Shown here: piece after piece, positions 14,450 to 23,640 of the stretch
Numbering within the stretch: position 1 is the stretch's first letter
Layout of the letters: every line of letters begins with the position of its first letter
NCBI GenBank assembly: GCA_026693085.1
Contig: JAPLNB010000070.1
Span: 1 to 39,202, forward strand
Length of the DNA: 39,202 bases
Direction of reading: 5' to 3'
DNA from: Planctomycetota bacterium
Lineage (GTDB): Bacteria > Planctomycetota > Phycisphaerae > Tepidisphaerales > Tepidisphaeraceae
Program-made: the position numbers and the translations under genes
The notes under the pieces: generated by a model
What the model was told of the DNA's origin: nothing
Seen by the model: only the letters and a program-made list of their open reading frames with translations
Database searches by the model: none

Positions 14450-14794
14450 ATGAACGACCCACAGGACCAGCACGATGCATCTCCCCGTCCGGCCACACCG
14501 CCCGTGCCCATCCTTGACTATGGCCGTCCGCAACCTGTCATCTTCCTTGGCCAACCCCTCCAAAAAACGGTCCGCCAACTATTGGTCGTTGAACTGGTGC
14601 TACTACTCCTCGCCTCCGTCATGCTCGATGCTGGTGCGATGATGATGCTCGTGACGTTCTTTTTCATTCTCTTCTGGCTTGGGCTCATCGTATGCCTGCT
14701 GATATATCGCATCCGTCTCCCTCTCCGCCAACGCATCGAAATCCTCATCGGCATCGTCCTGGCCGCCGCCGGTACGCTACTTGTACACCTATGA
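14450..14794 (+). CDS. Small membrane protein, unknown function
   Basis: 114 residues: a Pro-rich cytoplasmic N-terminus of about 45 residues, then three hydrophobic segments (VVELVLLLLASVMLDAGAMMML, TFFFILFWLGLIVCLLIYRI and IEILIGIVLAAAGTLLVHL). No family recognised. It lies 67 bases after the kinase gene, and only 40 bases before the ribbon-helix-helix gene, in the same direction, so it is probably co-transcribed. A GGGGC stem sits just before the ATG, which might limit initiation. Confidence 0.6.
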   Translation: MNDPQDQHDASPRPATPPVPILDYGRPQPVIFLGQPLQKTVRQLLVVELVLLLLASVMLDAGAMMMLVTFFFILFWLGLIVCLLIYRIRLPLRQRIEILIGIVLAAAGTLLVHL

Positions 14795-14834
14795 GCAATG
14801 TACTCCGCAACAACAAGTCCTTCATGGAGTCGCC

Positions 14835-15026
14835 ATGAAAACCTTGGTAATCCGCAACATCCCGCCCGAAACCCATCGCTGGCTCAAAGACGAGGCCGCG
14901 AAAAACGGCCGAACCCTGAGCCAGCAGGGCATCCTGATCCTCGCACAAGGTCTCGGCCTTCAGCTGCCACCTCGAATCCTCAATGCCAGAAGCAAGCGAC
15001 TACCCAAATCCGCTAGGAAATTGTAG
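14835..15026 (+). CDS. Ribbon-helix-helix (FitA/Arc-like) antitoxin-type protein
   Basis: A 63-residue protein beginning MKTLVIRNIPPETHRWLKDEAAKNGRTLSQQG, a typical ribbon-helix-helix fold: a beta strand that reads the major groove followed by two helices. FitA/VapB antitoxins look like this. The start at 14835 has GGAG with 5-base spacing; the longer frame from 14781 overlaps the preceding gene. No PIN or RelE-type toxin gene follows; the next gene is a metabolic dehydrogenase. It could therefore be an orphan antitoxin or a small repressor. Confidence 0.65.
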   Translation: MKTLVIRNIPPETHRWLKDEAAKNGRTLSQQGILILAQGLGLQLPPRILNARSKRLPKSARKL

Positions 15027-15036
15027 GTAACGTAGG

Positions 15037-15052
15037 GGCGGCTTCAGCCGCC
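15037..15052 (+). repeat. GGCGGC-TTCA-GCCGCC hairpin
   Basis: A perfect 6-bp stem with a tetraloop between the ribbon-helix-helix gene and the dehydrogenase gene. There is no T-run, so it is not a standard terminator. Confidence 0.45.
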
Positions 15053-15078
15053 GTTCAACTGACAACCAACCACTAACA

Positions 15079-16065
15079 ATGGACACCAACATGAAAATCC
15101 TCCTCACCACCACCAGCTATCAAGACACCCCCGGCCCCCACCACGCCCTGCTCAACAACTCCGGCCACACCATCGTCCGCGCCCGCGGCCCACTCGAAGA
15201 ACCCGCCATGCTCGACCTCATCACCCAAAACCAGGGCTTCGATGGCCTGCTCAACGGCGACGACCGCATCACCGCCAAAGTCATCGACGCCGCCCTCGCC
15301 ACCCCCACCAAACTCAGAGTCATCGCCAAATACGGCATCGGCCTCGACTCCATTGACGTCATATATGCCACCGCCAAACGCATCCCCGTCCTCTTCACCC
15401 CCGGCGTCAACCACACCACCGTCGCCGAGCACACCTTCGGCCTCATGATCGCCCTCGCCAAGCACTTCTGGCCCCACCTGCGCTCGACCAAAAAGGGCGA
15501 GTGGAAACGCATCACCGGCAACGAACTCTTCGGCAAAACCATCGCCGTCCTCGGCGTCGGACGCATCGGCAAAGAAGTCATCAAACGCGCTGCCGCATTC
15601 GACATGCTCCCCGTCGGCTACGACCTCCACTGGGACGACCACTTCGCCAAACAATACAACGTCACCCGCGCCAACACCGTCGAAGACGCCATCAAAAACG
15701 CCGACGTCGTCTCCCTCCACATGACCCTCACCGACCAGACCCGCGGCCTTTTCAACAAGAACCTCCTCGCGAAGATGAAAAAAGGCGCCATGCTCATTAA
15801 CACCGCCCGCGGCCCACTTGTTGACGAATCCGCCGTCGCCGAAGCCTGCGAATCCAAGCACCTCCTCGGCTACGCCACCGATGTCCTCGAAAAAGAACCC
15901 CAACCCGCCAACCACCCTTTCATCGAAATCGACAACATCATCGTCACTCCCCACGTCGGCTCCCGAACCTTCGAATCCGTCGAACGCCAAGCCATGCGCG
16001 CCACCCTCAACCTCCTCAACTACCTCAAGGGCGACAACGACTACATCCAAGCCAACTCGTTCTAA
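15079..16065 (+). CDS. D-2-hydroxyacid dehydrogenase (phosphoglycerate dehydrogenase-like)
   Basis: A 328-residue NAD-dependent dehydrogenase of the D-isomer family: substrate-domain segment [15 protein letters not shown], Rossmann motif [16 protein letters not shown], then [11 protein letters not shown] (catalytic Arg context), the Glu in LEKEPQP and [15 protein letters not shown] (catalytic His). It lacks the ACT or ASB regulatory domain of some SerA enzymes, so D-3-phosphoglycerate is only one option beside glyoxylate, hydroxypyruvate or other sugar-acid substrates. Start uncertain between ATG 15079 and ATG 15091; neither has a Shine-Dalgarno and both follow a CAAC-rich leader. Probably co-transcribed with gnd, 55 bases downstream. 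Confidence 0.88.
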   Translation: MDTNMKILLTTTSYQDTPGPHHALLNNSGHTIVRARGPLEEPAMLDLITQNQGFDGLLNGDDRITAKVIDAALATPTKLRVIAKYGIGLDSIDVIYATAKRIPVLFTPGVNHTTVAEHTFGLMIALAKHFWPHLRSTKKGEWKRITGNELFGKTIAVLGVGRIGKEVIKRAAAFDMLPVGYDLHWDDHFAKQYNVTRANTVEDAIKNADVVSLHMTLTDQTRGLFNKNLLAKMKKGAMLINTARGPLVDESAVAEACESKHLLGYATDVLEKEPQPANHPFIEIDNIIVTPHVGSRTFESVERQAMRATLNLLNYLKGDNDYIQANSF

Positions 16066-16120
16066 CTCAATGCCACACCAGCCACCGAGAACACAAGGAA
16101 CACCAACAGGAGCACTCGCA

Positions 16121-17650
16121 ATGCCTCAGCAACCTCTGGCCGACATCGGCCTCATCGGACTCGCCGTCATGGGCGAAAACCTCGCCCTCAACATCGCCGA
16201 CCACGGCTTCAAAGTCGCCGTCTACAACCGTACGACCGACATCATGCGGAAATTCATCGCCCGCGAAAACCCCCCAGGCGGACTCGTCGGCTGCGAAACC
16301 ATCCAACAGCTCATTGCCGCCGTCAAACGCCCCCGCAAATTCATCATCCTCGTCAAAGCCGGCCCCGCCGTCGACGCCGTCACCCAACAACTCATCGAGG
16401 CCGGCATCGATACGGACGACATCGTTGTCGATTGCGGAAACTCCCTCTTCACCGACACCATCCGCCGCGAAAAACAGTACGCCGATGAGTGCAAGTTCTT
16501 CGGCTCCGGCGTCTCCGGCGGCGAAATCGGCGCACGCTTCGGCCCCTCGCTCATGCCCGGCGGTGACCCCAACTCCTGGCAACACCTCAGACCGATCTGG
16601 GAAGCCATCGCCGCCAAGGTCGATCCCAAAACCGGCAAGCCCATCGAAACCGCCACCCCCGGACACCCCGTCACCACCGGCGTCCCCTGCACCGCCTACC
16701 TCGGCCCCAACGGCGCCGGACACTACGTCAAAATGATCCACAACGGCATCGAGTACATTGATATGCAGCTCATCGGCGAGGCCTACTGGCTTATGTCCAA
16801 CCTCCTCGGCCTCAAAGCCCCGGAACTCTCCAGAATCTTCGCCACCTGGAACCAAGGCGACCTCGATTCCTACCTCATCCAGATCACCGCCGACATCCTC
16901 CAACAGCCCGACCCCATGCATATGGGCGATTACCTCGTCGACTACATCCTCGACACCGCCGGACAGAAAGGCACCGGTAAATGGACCAGCACCAATGCCC
17001 TGGACATGGGCGTCCCCGCCAACTCCATCACTGAAGCCGTCTTCGCCCGCTTCCTCTCCGCACTCAAGCACGAACGCATCGACGCCTCCAAACCGCTCAC
17101 CGGACCCACTCCCTCGTACACCGGCAACAAAGAGCAACTTATCAACGCCGTCCGCGACGCCCTCTATTGCTCCAAGATCTGCGCCTATGCCCAAGGATTC
17201 CAACTCATGCGCGAAGCCCAGAAGGAATACAACTGGAAGCTCGACTTCGCCACCATCGCCGCCATCTGGCGCGGCGGCTGCATCATCCGCGCCCGCTTCC
17301 TCCAAAAGATCACCGATGCCTACACCCGCAACTCCGACCTGGTCAACCTCCTGCTCGACCCGTACTTCAACGACCAGATCAAGACCGGCCAAACCAACTG
17401 GCGAAACGTCGTCTCCCTCGCCGCCACCAACGGCCTGCCCGCCCCCGCATTTATGTCGGCGATGGCTTATTACGACGGCTACCGCTCCGTGCGGCTGCCG
17501 GCCAACCTGTTGCAGGCCCAGCGCGACTACTTCGGCGCCCATACCTACGAACGCACCGACCAGCCCCGCGGCCAGTTCTACCACCTGGATTGGCCCGAAC
17601 CCTCGCGGCCACAAATCGCCATCGTCAAAGGCGCCGGCGGTGGTCACTGA
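16121..17650 (+). CDS. gnd: 6-phosphogluconate dehydrogenase, decarboxylating
   Basis: A 509-residue enzyme converting 6-phosphogluconate to ribulose 5-phosphate. Visible are the cofactor motif [26 protein letters not shown], the signature [21 protein letters not shown], the catalytic Lys region [19 protein letters not shown] and [13 protein letters not shown]. Slightly longer than the common 470-residue form, partly from an extra loop around [16 protein letters not shown] before the catalytic Lys. The start at 16121 has AACAGGAGCACTCGCA upstream; an ATG at 16070 in frame is less likely. Ends the kinase-dehydrogenase run, suggesting sugar-acid flow into the pentose phosphate pathway. Confidence 0.95.
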   Translation: MPQQPLADIGLIGLAVMGENLALNIADHGFKVAVYNRTTDIMRKFIARENPPGGLVGCETIQQLIAAVKRPRKFIILVKAGPAVDAVTQQLIEAGIDTDDIVVDCGNSLFTDTIRREKQYADECKFFGSGVSGGEIGARFGPSLMPGGDPNSWQHLRPIWEAIAAKVDPKTGKPIETATPGHPVTTGVPCTAYLGPNGAGHYVKMIHNGIEYIDMQLIGEAYWLMSNLLGLKAPELSRIFATWNQGDLDSYLIQITADILQQPDPMHMGDYLVDYILDTAGQKGTGKWTSTNALDMGVPANSITEAVFARFLSALKHERIDASKPLTGPTPSYTGNKEQLINAVRDALYCSKICAYAQGFQLMREAQKEYNWKLDFATIAAIWRGGCIIRARFLQKITDAYTRNSDLVNLLLDPYFNDQIKTGQTNWRNVVSLAATNGLPAPAFMSAMAYYDGYRSVRLPANLLQAQRDYFGAHTYERTDQPRGQFYHLDWPEPSRPQIAIVKGAGGGH

Positions 17651-17693
17651 TCGACTGCCCCGCAGGCGCAAAACCCGCCGGCGGACTTCTCAA

Positions 17694-17714
17694 GGATGGA
17701 TCTGAATTCCATCC
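17694..17714. other. 7-bp hairpin after gnd
   Basis: GGATGGA, loop of 7, TCCATCC, 43 bases after the gnd stop; no T-run. The rest of 17651-17887 shows nothing convincing. A 76-codon frame there is discussed under rejected items. Confidence 0.35.
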
Positions 17715-17887
17715 ATGTATCCGATCATCCCGACAACATCACCCGCGAAAAACCCGAGCGGCTCGAACTGGTCATGCTGCCGATCCGGCAAAGCACACCC
17801 GCGCCAGCGACCATGCCCGCCAACCCAGACCCCAAATCCCAATTCCGCGTCGGCGATCGCGCAATCCGCAAACCCGGAGAATCATCG

Positions 17888-17916
17888 TTGAATCCGCTCG
17901 CCCGTTTTGCGACAAT
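17888..17916 (+). promoter_or_regulatory. Promoter of the first Gfo/Idh gene, predicted leaderless
   Basis: TTGAAT (17888-17893), 17 bp, GACAAT (17911-17916), then only 6 bases to ATG 17923 with no ribosome site. Same geometry as the promoter at 23606-23634. Confidence 0.5.
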
Positions 17917-17922
17917 ATCGCC

Positions 17923-19224
17923 ATGACCACATCAACCAAACCCACACCAGCCTTCTCTCGACGATCGTTCCTCAAATCTGCCGCCGCGACCACCGCAGGC
18001 GCCGCCGCGATGCAATTCGTCATTCCCTCATCCGTCCACGCCGCTGGCAGTGACAGTCTCAAAATCGGCCTCGTCGGCTGCGGCGGCCGCGGAACCGGCG
18101 CCGCCGCCCAGGCACTCGCCGCCGACAAAGGTGCCGTGCTCGTCGCCATGGCCGACGCGTTTGGAGACCGCCTCCAAAGCAGCCTCGCCAGCATCAAGAA
18201 AACCGCTTCCGCATCTGCGCAAGTCAACGTCGCGCCCGACCGCTGTTTCGTCGGCCTTGATGCCTACAAGAAGCTCATCGACTCCGGCGTCGATGTCGTG
18301 CTGCTCACCGCCGCGCCCGGGTTCCGCCCTGCCCACATCGAATACGCCGTTCAGGCCGGCAAACACGTCTTCGCCGAAAAACCCATGGCCACCGACGCCC
18401 CCGGCGTCCGCTCCGTCGCCAAGAGCGCTGCAATTGCCAAAGAAAAGAAACTCGCCCTCGTCGCCGGTTTCAATGGCCGATACACCTTCTCCACCCAAGC
18501 CACCGTCCAGAAAATCCACGACGGCGCCATCGGCGATGTCGTCGCCATGTACACCGCCTTCAACACCGGCTACCTCTGGAACCACGGCCGAAAACCCGAG
18601 TGGTCCGACATGGAGTGGCAGGTTCGCAACTGGTACTACTTCACCTGGCTCTCCGGTGACCATCTCGTCGAACAGGCCGTCCACAACTGCGACAAACTCG
18701 CCTGGGTCATGCGCGACGTCATGCCCGTCCGCGCCCTCGCCCTCGGCGGCCGACAGGTCCGAACCCAGGAACAATGGGGACATATCTACGACCACTTCGT
18801 TGTCATGTACGAATGGCCCAACGGCGCACGCGGTTTCCTCTTCTGCCGCCAGCAGGACGGCTGCGCCAACGACGTCTCCGATCACATCATGGGCAGCAAC
18901 GGCATCGCCCACTTCGGCGGCCCCGGCTCGGGAATCACCGGCCCCAACGCCTGGAAATACACCGGCCCCCAAAACTCCGGCCACGAACACGAACACGTCG
19001 AAATGTCCGCCTCCATCCGCAAAGGCAACCCCATCAACAACGGCGAACGCATGGTCAACTCCACCCTCATCTCCATCATGGGCCGAATGGCCGCCTACAC
19101 CGGCCAAGTCATCACCTGGGAACAGGCGATGAATTCCCAGGAGAACCTCATGCCCGAAAAACTCGAATTTGGCCCCATCCCCATCCCCCCCGTCGCCATG
19201 CCCGGAAAGACCAAGTTCATTTGA
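17923..19224 (+). CDS. Tat-exported Gfo/Idh/MocA family oxidoreductase (1)
   Basis: 433 residues. A Tat signal peptide (SRRSFLKSAAATTAGAAAM...VHA) is followed by a Rossmann domain (IGLVGCGGRGTGAA) and the family's EKP motif (HVFAEKPMAT), then the C-terminal alpha/beta substrate domain ending EFGPIPIPPVAMPGKTKF, as in planctomycete members. These enzymes bind NAD(P) tightly in the cytoplasm before Tat export and oxidise or reduce sugars and cyclitols, sometimes epimerising or cleaving glycosides. Substrate unknown. It faces a paralogue at 19318-20616 across a shared hairpin. Confidence 0.92.
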   Translation: MTTSTKPTPAFSRRSFLKSAAATTAGAAAMQFVIPSSVHAAGSDSLKIGLVGCGGRGTGAAAQALAADKGAVLVAMADAFGDRLQSSLASIKKTASASAQVNVAPDRCFVGLDAYKKLIDSGVDVVLLTAAPGFRPAHIEYAVQAGKHVFAEKPMATDAPGVRSVAKSAAIAKEKKLALVAGFNGRYTFSTQATVQKIHDGAIGDVVAMYTAFNTGYLWNHGRKPEWSDMEWQVRNWYYFTWLSGDHLVEQAVHNCDKLAWVMRDVMPVRALALGGRQVRTQEQWGHIYDHFVVMYEWPNGARGFLFCRQQDGCANDVSDHIMGSNGIAHFGGPGSGITGPNAWKYTGPQNSGHEHEHVEMSASIRKGNPINNGERMVNSTLISIMGRMAAYTGQVITWEQAMNSQENLMPEKLEFGPIPIPPVAMPGKTKFI

Positions 19225-19253
19225 TCGCGACACAAGCCTCCGAGACTCTCGCA

Positions 19254-19298
19254 AAGAGGCAAGCCCGGCCGAAATGCATCGGTCAAGGCTTGCCTCTT
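19254..19298. terminator. Bidirectional hairpin between convergent Gfo/Idh genes
   Basis: A perfect 12-bp stem AAGAGGCAAGCC (19254-19265) with GGCTTGCCTCTT (19287-19298), and an inner CCGA/TCGG stem. It lies 29 bases after one stop and 19 bases before the other. There is no long T-run, so terminator strength is uncertain. Confidence 0.5.
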
Positions 19299-19317
19299 CG
19301 CCAGTTCTCCGCTGCCG

Positions 19318-20616
19318 TTACAGCAGCTTCGTCCGCCCCGGCGTCGCAAATACCGGATACACCTTGTCCGGCCCCGGCTTCACCGGCGGCTCCATCTCAA
19401 ATGTGCAGTCCTCAGGCTTCGGCGCATAGGCAAAGTCCGACTTCACCACCCGGTCCCACCTCATCTCCTCGCCCGTATAGCACGAAAGCTGACCCATGAT
19501 CGTGACCAGCGTCGATCGCGCCATGTAGTCGCCATTGTTCACCGGGTTCCCCGCCCGGATCGACTTCAACAGCACCGCGTGCTCAATGTCGTACGGGTTT
19601 GCGTCTTCGCCTTTGTACACCCACGGGGTCTGACCCACGATCCGCCCGTGCGTCACGTAACACTGCCCCTTCGACCCCAGCACAATCGAATCCGCATTCC
19701 CATAGCACCCATCAATCGTCCGGCAGAACGCATACACCCGCACGCCGTTGGCATATTCGTATACCACCCCGTGGTGATCGAACACGTTGCCGTACACTTC
19801 CCCGATGCTCGTCGAGCGCCCACCCATCCCGTGGCACTTCACCGGCGGCTGTTCCTTCAGCGCCCACGTCGCCCGGTCCATGTTATGTACCAGCGACTGC
19901 GGCACGTCGTCGCCCGACAGCCACACAAAGTGATACTGGTTCGAGCACTGATACTGAATCTCGCCCATCCCCGGCTGGCGCTGGTAGAGCTGATACGGCG
20001 ATCGCAAAAAGTTCTCCTCGATCGAAATAATCTCCCCGATCTGCCCGTCGTGAATCCGCTTGATCGCTTCGATATACCGCGGATCGTGCCGGCTGTGCAA
20101 CCCCGACGCCAACCCCAGCTTCTTCTCCTTCGCCAGCGACGCCGCCGCATTCAACATCTTGATCCCATACGGATCGATCGCGTGCGGCTTCTCCACAAAC
20201 ACATGTTTCCCCGCCTCGATCGCCGCCTTCGCGTGGAACGGATGAAACTTCGCCGCATTCGCAATCAACACCACATCGCAGCTATCGATCACCTTCTTAT
20301 ACCCGTCAAAGCCGTCAAAGCAGTGGTCGTCATCCACCATCACCTGATCGGGCTTCTGCTGTTTCAGCGACGCCCGCTGCGCCTTCACCCGCGCCGGCAC
20401 AATGTCGCACATCGCCACCAGCCGCACGCCTTTGTCAACACTCATCGAATTGATTGCCGCCCCCGGGCATCGGCCGCCGCACCCCACCATTCCGATCTTG
20501 ATGATGTCGCTCCCCGCCGCATGCGCCATCTGCGAAACCTGGAGGTTGACCAGCGCCGCCGCCGTCACCGCCGCCGACGTCTTCAAAAAATCCCGACGAG
20601 TTGCCGATGTGCTCAT
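19318..20616 (-). CDS. Tat-exported Gfo/Idh/MocA family oxidoreductase (2)
   Basis: 432 residues. Tat signal TRRDFLKTSAAVTAAAL...AHA, Rossmann motif IGMVGCGGRCPGAA, HVFVEKPHAID with the catalytic-site Lys, then a long substrate domain with HSRHDPRYIEAIKRIHDGQIGEI and the usual ending. The start at 20616 is chosen for the GGGAG site 9 bases upstream and the Tat signal that follows; a longer frame starts in the divergent promoter region. It shares architecture with the gene at 17923 but is well diverged, so it is not a recent duplicate. Divergent from the glycoside hydrolase at 20735. Confidence 0.92.
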   Translation of the reverse strand: MSTSATRRDFLKTSAAVTAAALVNLQVSQMAHAAGSDIIKIGMVGCGGRCPGAAINSMSVDKGVRLVAMCDIVPARVKAQRASLKQQKPDQVMVDDDHCFDGFDGYKKVIDSCDVVLIANAAKFHPFHAKAAIEAGKHVFVEKPHAIDPYGIKMLNAAASLAKEKKLGLASGLHSRHDPRYIEAIKRIHDGQIGEIISIEENFLRSPYQLYQRQPGMGEIQYQCSNQYHFVWLSGDDVPQSLVHNMDRATWALKEQPPVKCHGMGGRSTSIGEVYGNVFDHHGVVYEYANGVRVYAFCRTIDGCYGNADSIVLGSKGQCYVTHGRIVGQTPWVYKGEDANPYDIEHAVLLKSIRAGNPVNNGDYMARSTLVTIMGQLSCYTGEEMRWDRVVKSDFAYAPKPEDCTFEMEPPVKPGPDKVYPVFATPGRTKLL

Positions 20617-20696
20617 ACTCTCGCTCCCTGAATTTGTGACACCCCCGCTCCCCCACATCATACCAACACCCCCACGCCAAGTCCCGCAACTGCTTC

Positions 20697-20725
20697 TGGA
20701 GACCAACCCGGCGCAAGGGTATGCT
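20697..20725 (+). promoter_or_regulatory. Promoter of the GH-A hydrolase gene, predicted leaderless
   Basis: TGGAGA (20697-20702), 17 bp, TATGCT (20720-20725), then 9 bases to ATG 20735. No Shine-Dalgarno follows the -10 element. Confidence 0.45.
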
Positions 20726-20734
20726 GTTCACACC

Positions 20735-23455
20735 ATGACTCCCTTCACAAAAACATACCTCGCTCTCCTCATCTTGTTGGCCCCCTCCCTCGCCACCGCT
20801 CCACCCAACCTCATCGCCAACGGCGACTTCTCCCAATCCACCAACGGCCAACCCACCCACTGGCAAACCGCCGGCGACTCCAACGTCGTCACCCAAACCC
20901 TCACCCTCGCCAAAGACCCCGCCAACCAACCCTACGCCCTACTCACCTGCTCCCGCTTTGCCAAACAAACCCCCTCCGCCCACGCCATGCTCGCCCAGGT
21001 CGGCCTCGTCCAACTCACCAAAGGCCGCACCTACGAATTCTCCTGCCGCGCCCGCTGCGCCAACCTCACCGGCCGATCCGTCTCCATCGCCATCACCGAC
21101 ACCAAAGTTTGGGCCAACTGCGGCCTCCAATCCCAACTCCCCCTCTCAACCTCCTGGCAATCCTGCAAACGCGTCTTCCGCGCCACCCAATCCGTAGGCC
21201 CCTCCAGCCGCCTCCAAATCTGGTTCAACGAAACCGGCTCACTCGAAATCGCCGATGTCCGACTGGTCGAATATGCCGACCAAGAGACCGTCTTCACCGA
21301 CACCGTCTTCAAATCCTTCGGCAAAAACCTCATCCCCAACTCGTCCTTCGAAGTCGGCTCCTCCGGCTGGTCCAGCCTCGGCCTCGGCGTCGGCTGGGGC
21401 GACCTCGAATCCCTCCACGGCCAAATCGAATCCACCGGCGGTCAGCACGGCCGATCCTTCCTCCGCATCCCCCTCGGCGACTCCCAATCCCCCATCCTCT
21501 ACTTCGACTACTACCAACCCATCGTTCGCCGCGAACTCCGCCCCCTCGCCGCCTCCCGCGGCTGGATCCCTGTCGAAACCAACACCCCCTACACCCTCTC
21601 CGCCTACCTCCGCGCTAGCCGCAACCAAACCCCCGCCCTCCTCGGCGTACGCTCGAAAAACCCCGCCGCAGGCTCGCGCGACTACACCACCGCCCTCAAA
21701 CTCACCACCACCTGGCAACGCTACTCCCTCACCTTCAAACCCCAACACCGCTACGTCTTCGTTTACGCCGGCCCGGACCTGGCCGAAGACCAGCGCATCG
21801 ACGTCGACATCGACGCCATCCAATTGGAAAAGGGCGACAAACCCACCGACTTCTCACCTCGCTTCCCCGTCGAATTCTCCCTCGAACCCGCCGCCCCCTC
21901 CGGCATCTTCTACGACAACGAACCCGCCCGCCTGATCCTCCGTGCCGCCAACCACGCCACCACCCGCTCCACCCTCCCCATCACTCTCCGCGCCAGTGAT
22001 TTCCTCGACACCCCCATCACCCTCCCCCCACAGCAACTAGATGTCCCCTCCCATTCCACCGTCGTCCGCGAGATCACCCTCCCCAACGACTTCAAAGGCT
22101 TCTACAATCTCACCGCCTCCGCCGGCATCAACAACCGCACCGAATCCACCTCCCTCCGCATCGCCATCGTCCCCCGCCCAACCTCCCCCGACTCCGTCCT
22201 CGGCATCAACCACGCCTTCGTCTCGCGCAATCTCATCCACCTCGCCTCCAAAGCCGGCGTCACCTGGTACCGCGATTGGTCCCTCAAGTGGCAGCACATC
22301 GAGCCAAAGCCCGGCGAATTCCACTGGGACATCGCCGATACCCAAATCAACCGCGTCCTGGCCGAGAAAACCTCCGTCCTCCCACTCCTCCCTCCCTTCC
22401 CCTCCGCCGACTGGTCCAGCGAAGCCCCCGCCTCCCTTTCCACCCAAGGCTACCCCGGCGTTCGCATCCGTCAGGCCTTCGCCCCCAAAAACCCCGCCGA
22501 CCTCTCCTCTTTCATCGAAGAAGCCGTCGCCCGCTACAAAGACCGCATCCACATCTGGGAGTTCCTCAACGAACCCATCTACACCGACTACTCCCTCCCC
22601 GCCGACTCCACCAACCGCTACGGCGGCCACAAATACACCCCCGCCGACTACGTCAACCTCCTCCAAATCGCCTCCGCCGCCATGCGCAAATCCGACCCCA
22701 CCTGCAAAATCATCGGTGGCATCGGTTCCGGCCCCAAACAACTCACCTCCGACGTCCTCTCCGCCGGAATCCTCAAATCCATCGACATCTTCAACCTCCA
22801 CCTCTACCCCGGCCTTCGCGCCCCCGAAGCCTACGAAAGCGAAATGTCCGACCTGCTCAAACTCATGGATTCCGCCGGTGGCCGCAAGCCCATCTGGATC
22901 ACCGAATTCGCCTACTACGGCGCCGACGACCTCCCCCGCGAACCCTTCTTCCCCTCCCAAGACAACTGGGCCGAGGATCGCCTCCTCGATTCCGAACGCC
23001 AATGCGCCGATTACACCCTCCGCTTCTTCACCATCATGCTCAGCAGGGGGGTCCAAAAGATCTTCATCCACTCCGGCTGCAACAGCCCCGCCAACTCCCC
23101 CAACTTCGAATGCCCCCTCTTCGGTAGCTGCGCCTCCCCCCGCAAACTCTTCCCCGCCCTCTCCGTCTTCACCAATCTCCTAGGCCCCACCCCCACCCCC
23201 GCCGGAGACGCTCACCTCCCCGACTCCACCCAACTCCATGCCTTCGAAACCGAAAAGCACGCCATCCTGATCCTCTGGCAACCCGACCCCACCCCCATGA
23301 AACTCACCCTCCCCACCCGCCCCGACCTAACCTACCTCGACACCATGGGCCGCAAGCTCCCCTCCCCACCCGCGGCGTTCTCGCCGTCCCCAATGTATCT
23401 CGTTGCCCCTGCCGGCTCCGCGAAGCAGCTCTTGGACTCCCTCTCGCGCCCGTAA
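20735..23455 (+). CDS. Secreted clan GH-A glycoside hydrolase with carbohydrate-binding-like modules
   Basis: 906 residues: signal peptide (MTPFTKTYLALLILLAPSLATA), two jelly-roll modules that each begin with an N-L-I-x-N-x-x-F motif (NLIANGDFSQ about 26; NLIPNSSFEVGSSGW about 199) as in CBM4/9-like domains, a beta-sandwich linker, then a TIM barrel from about residue 485. The acid/base Glu is in WEFLNEPI (Glu613) and the nucleophile in WITEFAYYG (Glu724), the clan GH-A pair. GVTWYRDWSLKWQHIEPKPG resembles GH39 and related families; exact family and substrate unknown. A short beta domain closes the protein. Divergent from a Gfo/Idh gene, which might process the released sugar. Confidence 0.85.
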   Translation: MTPFTKTYLALLILLAPSLATAPPNLIANGDFSQSTNGQPTHWQTAGDSNVVTQTLTLAKDPANQPYALLTCSRFAKQTPSAHAMLAQVGLVQLTKGRTYEFSCRARCANLTGRSVSIAITDTKVWANCGLQSQLPLSTSWQSCKRVFRATQSVGPSSRLQIWFNETGSLEIADVRLVEYADQETVFTDTVFKSFGKNLIPNSSFEVGSSGWSSLGLGVGWGDLESLHGQIESTGGQHGRSFLRIPLGDSQSPILYFDYYQPIVRRELRPLAASRGWIPVETNTPYTLSAYLRASRNQTPALLGVRSKNPAAGSRDYTTALKLTTTWQRYSLTFKPQHRYVFVYAGPDLAEDQRIDVDIDAIQLEKGDKPTDFSPRFPVEFSLEPAAPSGIFYDNEPARLILRAANHATTRSTLPITLRASDFLDTPITLPPQQLDVPSHSTVVREITLPNDFKGFYNLTASAGINNRTESTSLRIAIVPRPTSPDSVLGINHAFVSRNLIHLASKAGVTWYRDWSLKWQHIEPKPGEFHWDIADTQINRVLAEKTSVLPLLPPFPSADWSSEAPASLSTQGYPGVRIRQAFAPKNPADLSSFIEEAVARYKDRIHIWEFLNEPIYTDYSLPADSTNRYGGHKYTPADYVNLLQIASAAMRKSDPTCKIIGGIGSGPKQLTSDVLSAGILKSIDIFNLHLYPGLRAPEAYESEMSDLLKLMDSAGGRKPIWITEFAYYGADDLPREPFFPSQDNWAEDRLLDSERQCADYTLRFFTIMLSRGVQKIFIHSGCNSPANSPNFECPLFGSCASPRKLFPALSVFTNLLGPTPTPAGDAHLPDSTQLHAFETEKHAILILWQPDPTPMKLTLPTRPDLTYLDTMGRKLPSPPAAFSPSPMYLVAPAGSAKQLLDSLSRP

Positions 23456-23477
23456 ACCGCAGACCGCGCCTCCTTCC

Positions 23478-23514
23478 CCCTCGCCCGGTACTCCGGGAGA
23501 GGGTTGGGGTGAGG
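23478..23514 (+). repeat. REP-like hairpin with GGGAGAGGGTTGGGGTGAGGG word
   Basis: CCCTCGCCCGG, loop TACT, CCGGGAGAGGG (one mismatch), followed by TTGGGGTGAGGG. The tail word recurs as an intergenic repeat in many bacterial genomes. A partial complement (AACCCTCTCCCA) lies at 23592-23603, before the next gene. Confidence 0.6.
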
Positions 23515-23605
23515 GTTCCGCGCAAGGCCCCCGATCAACTTCCCCGCCCATTCGCTGTACCCTCTCCTGCCGGGTTTGCCCTTCGTGGCCCAACCCTCTC
23601 CCACC

Positions 23606-23634
23606 TTCATCCATCTGCAGCCTCTCGCTACAAT
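23606..23634 (+). promoter_or_regulatory. Promoter of the zinc-ribbon gene, predicted leaderless
   Basis: TTCATC (23606-23611), 17 bp, TACAAT (23629-23634), then 6 bases (TCCCCC) to ATG 23641. Confidence 0.45.
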
Positions 23635-23640
23635 TCCCCC

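Noticed and set aside
14835..16065. Toxin-antitoxin pair starting with the ribbon-helix-helix gene
   Set aside because: The following gene is a complete D-2-hydroxyacid dehydrogenase, not a toxin, and no PIN or RelE-like frame is nearby on either strand.
17696..17926. 76-codon plus-strand frame after gnd
   Set aside because: It overlaps the first Gfo/Idh start, has its only purine-rich site too close to the ATG, and resembles no family. The strong promoter at 17888-17916 lies inside it.
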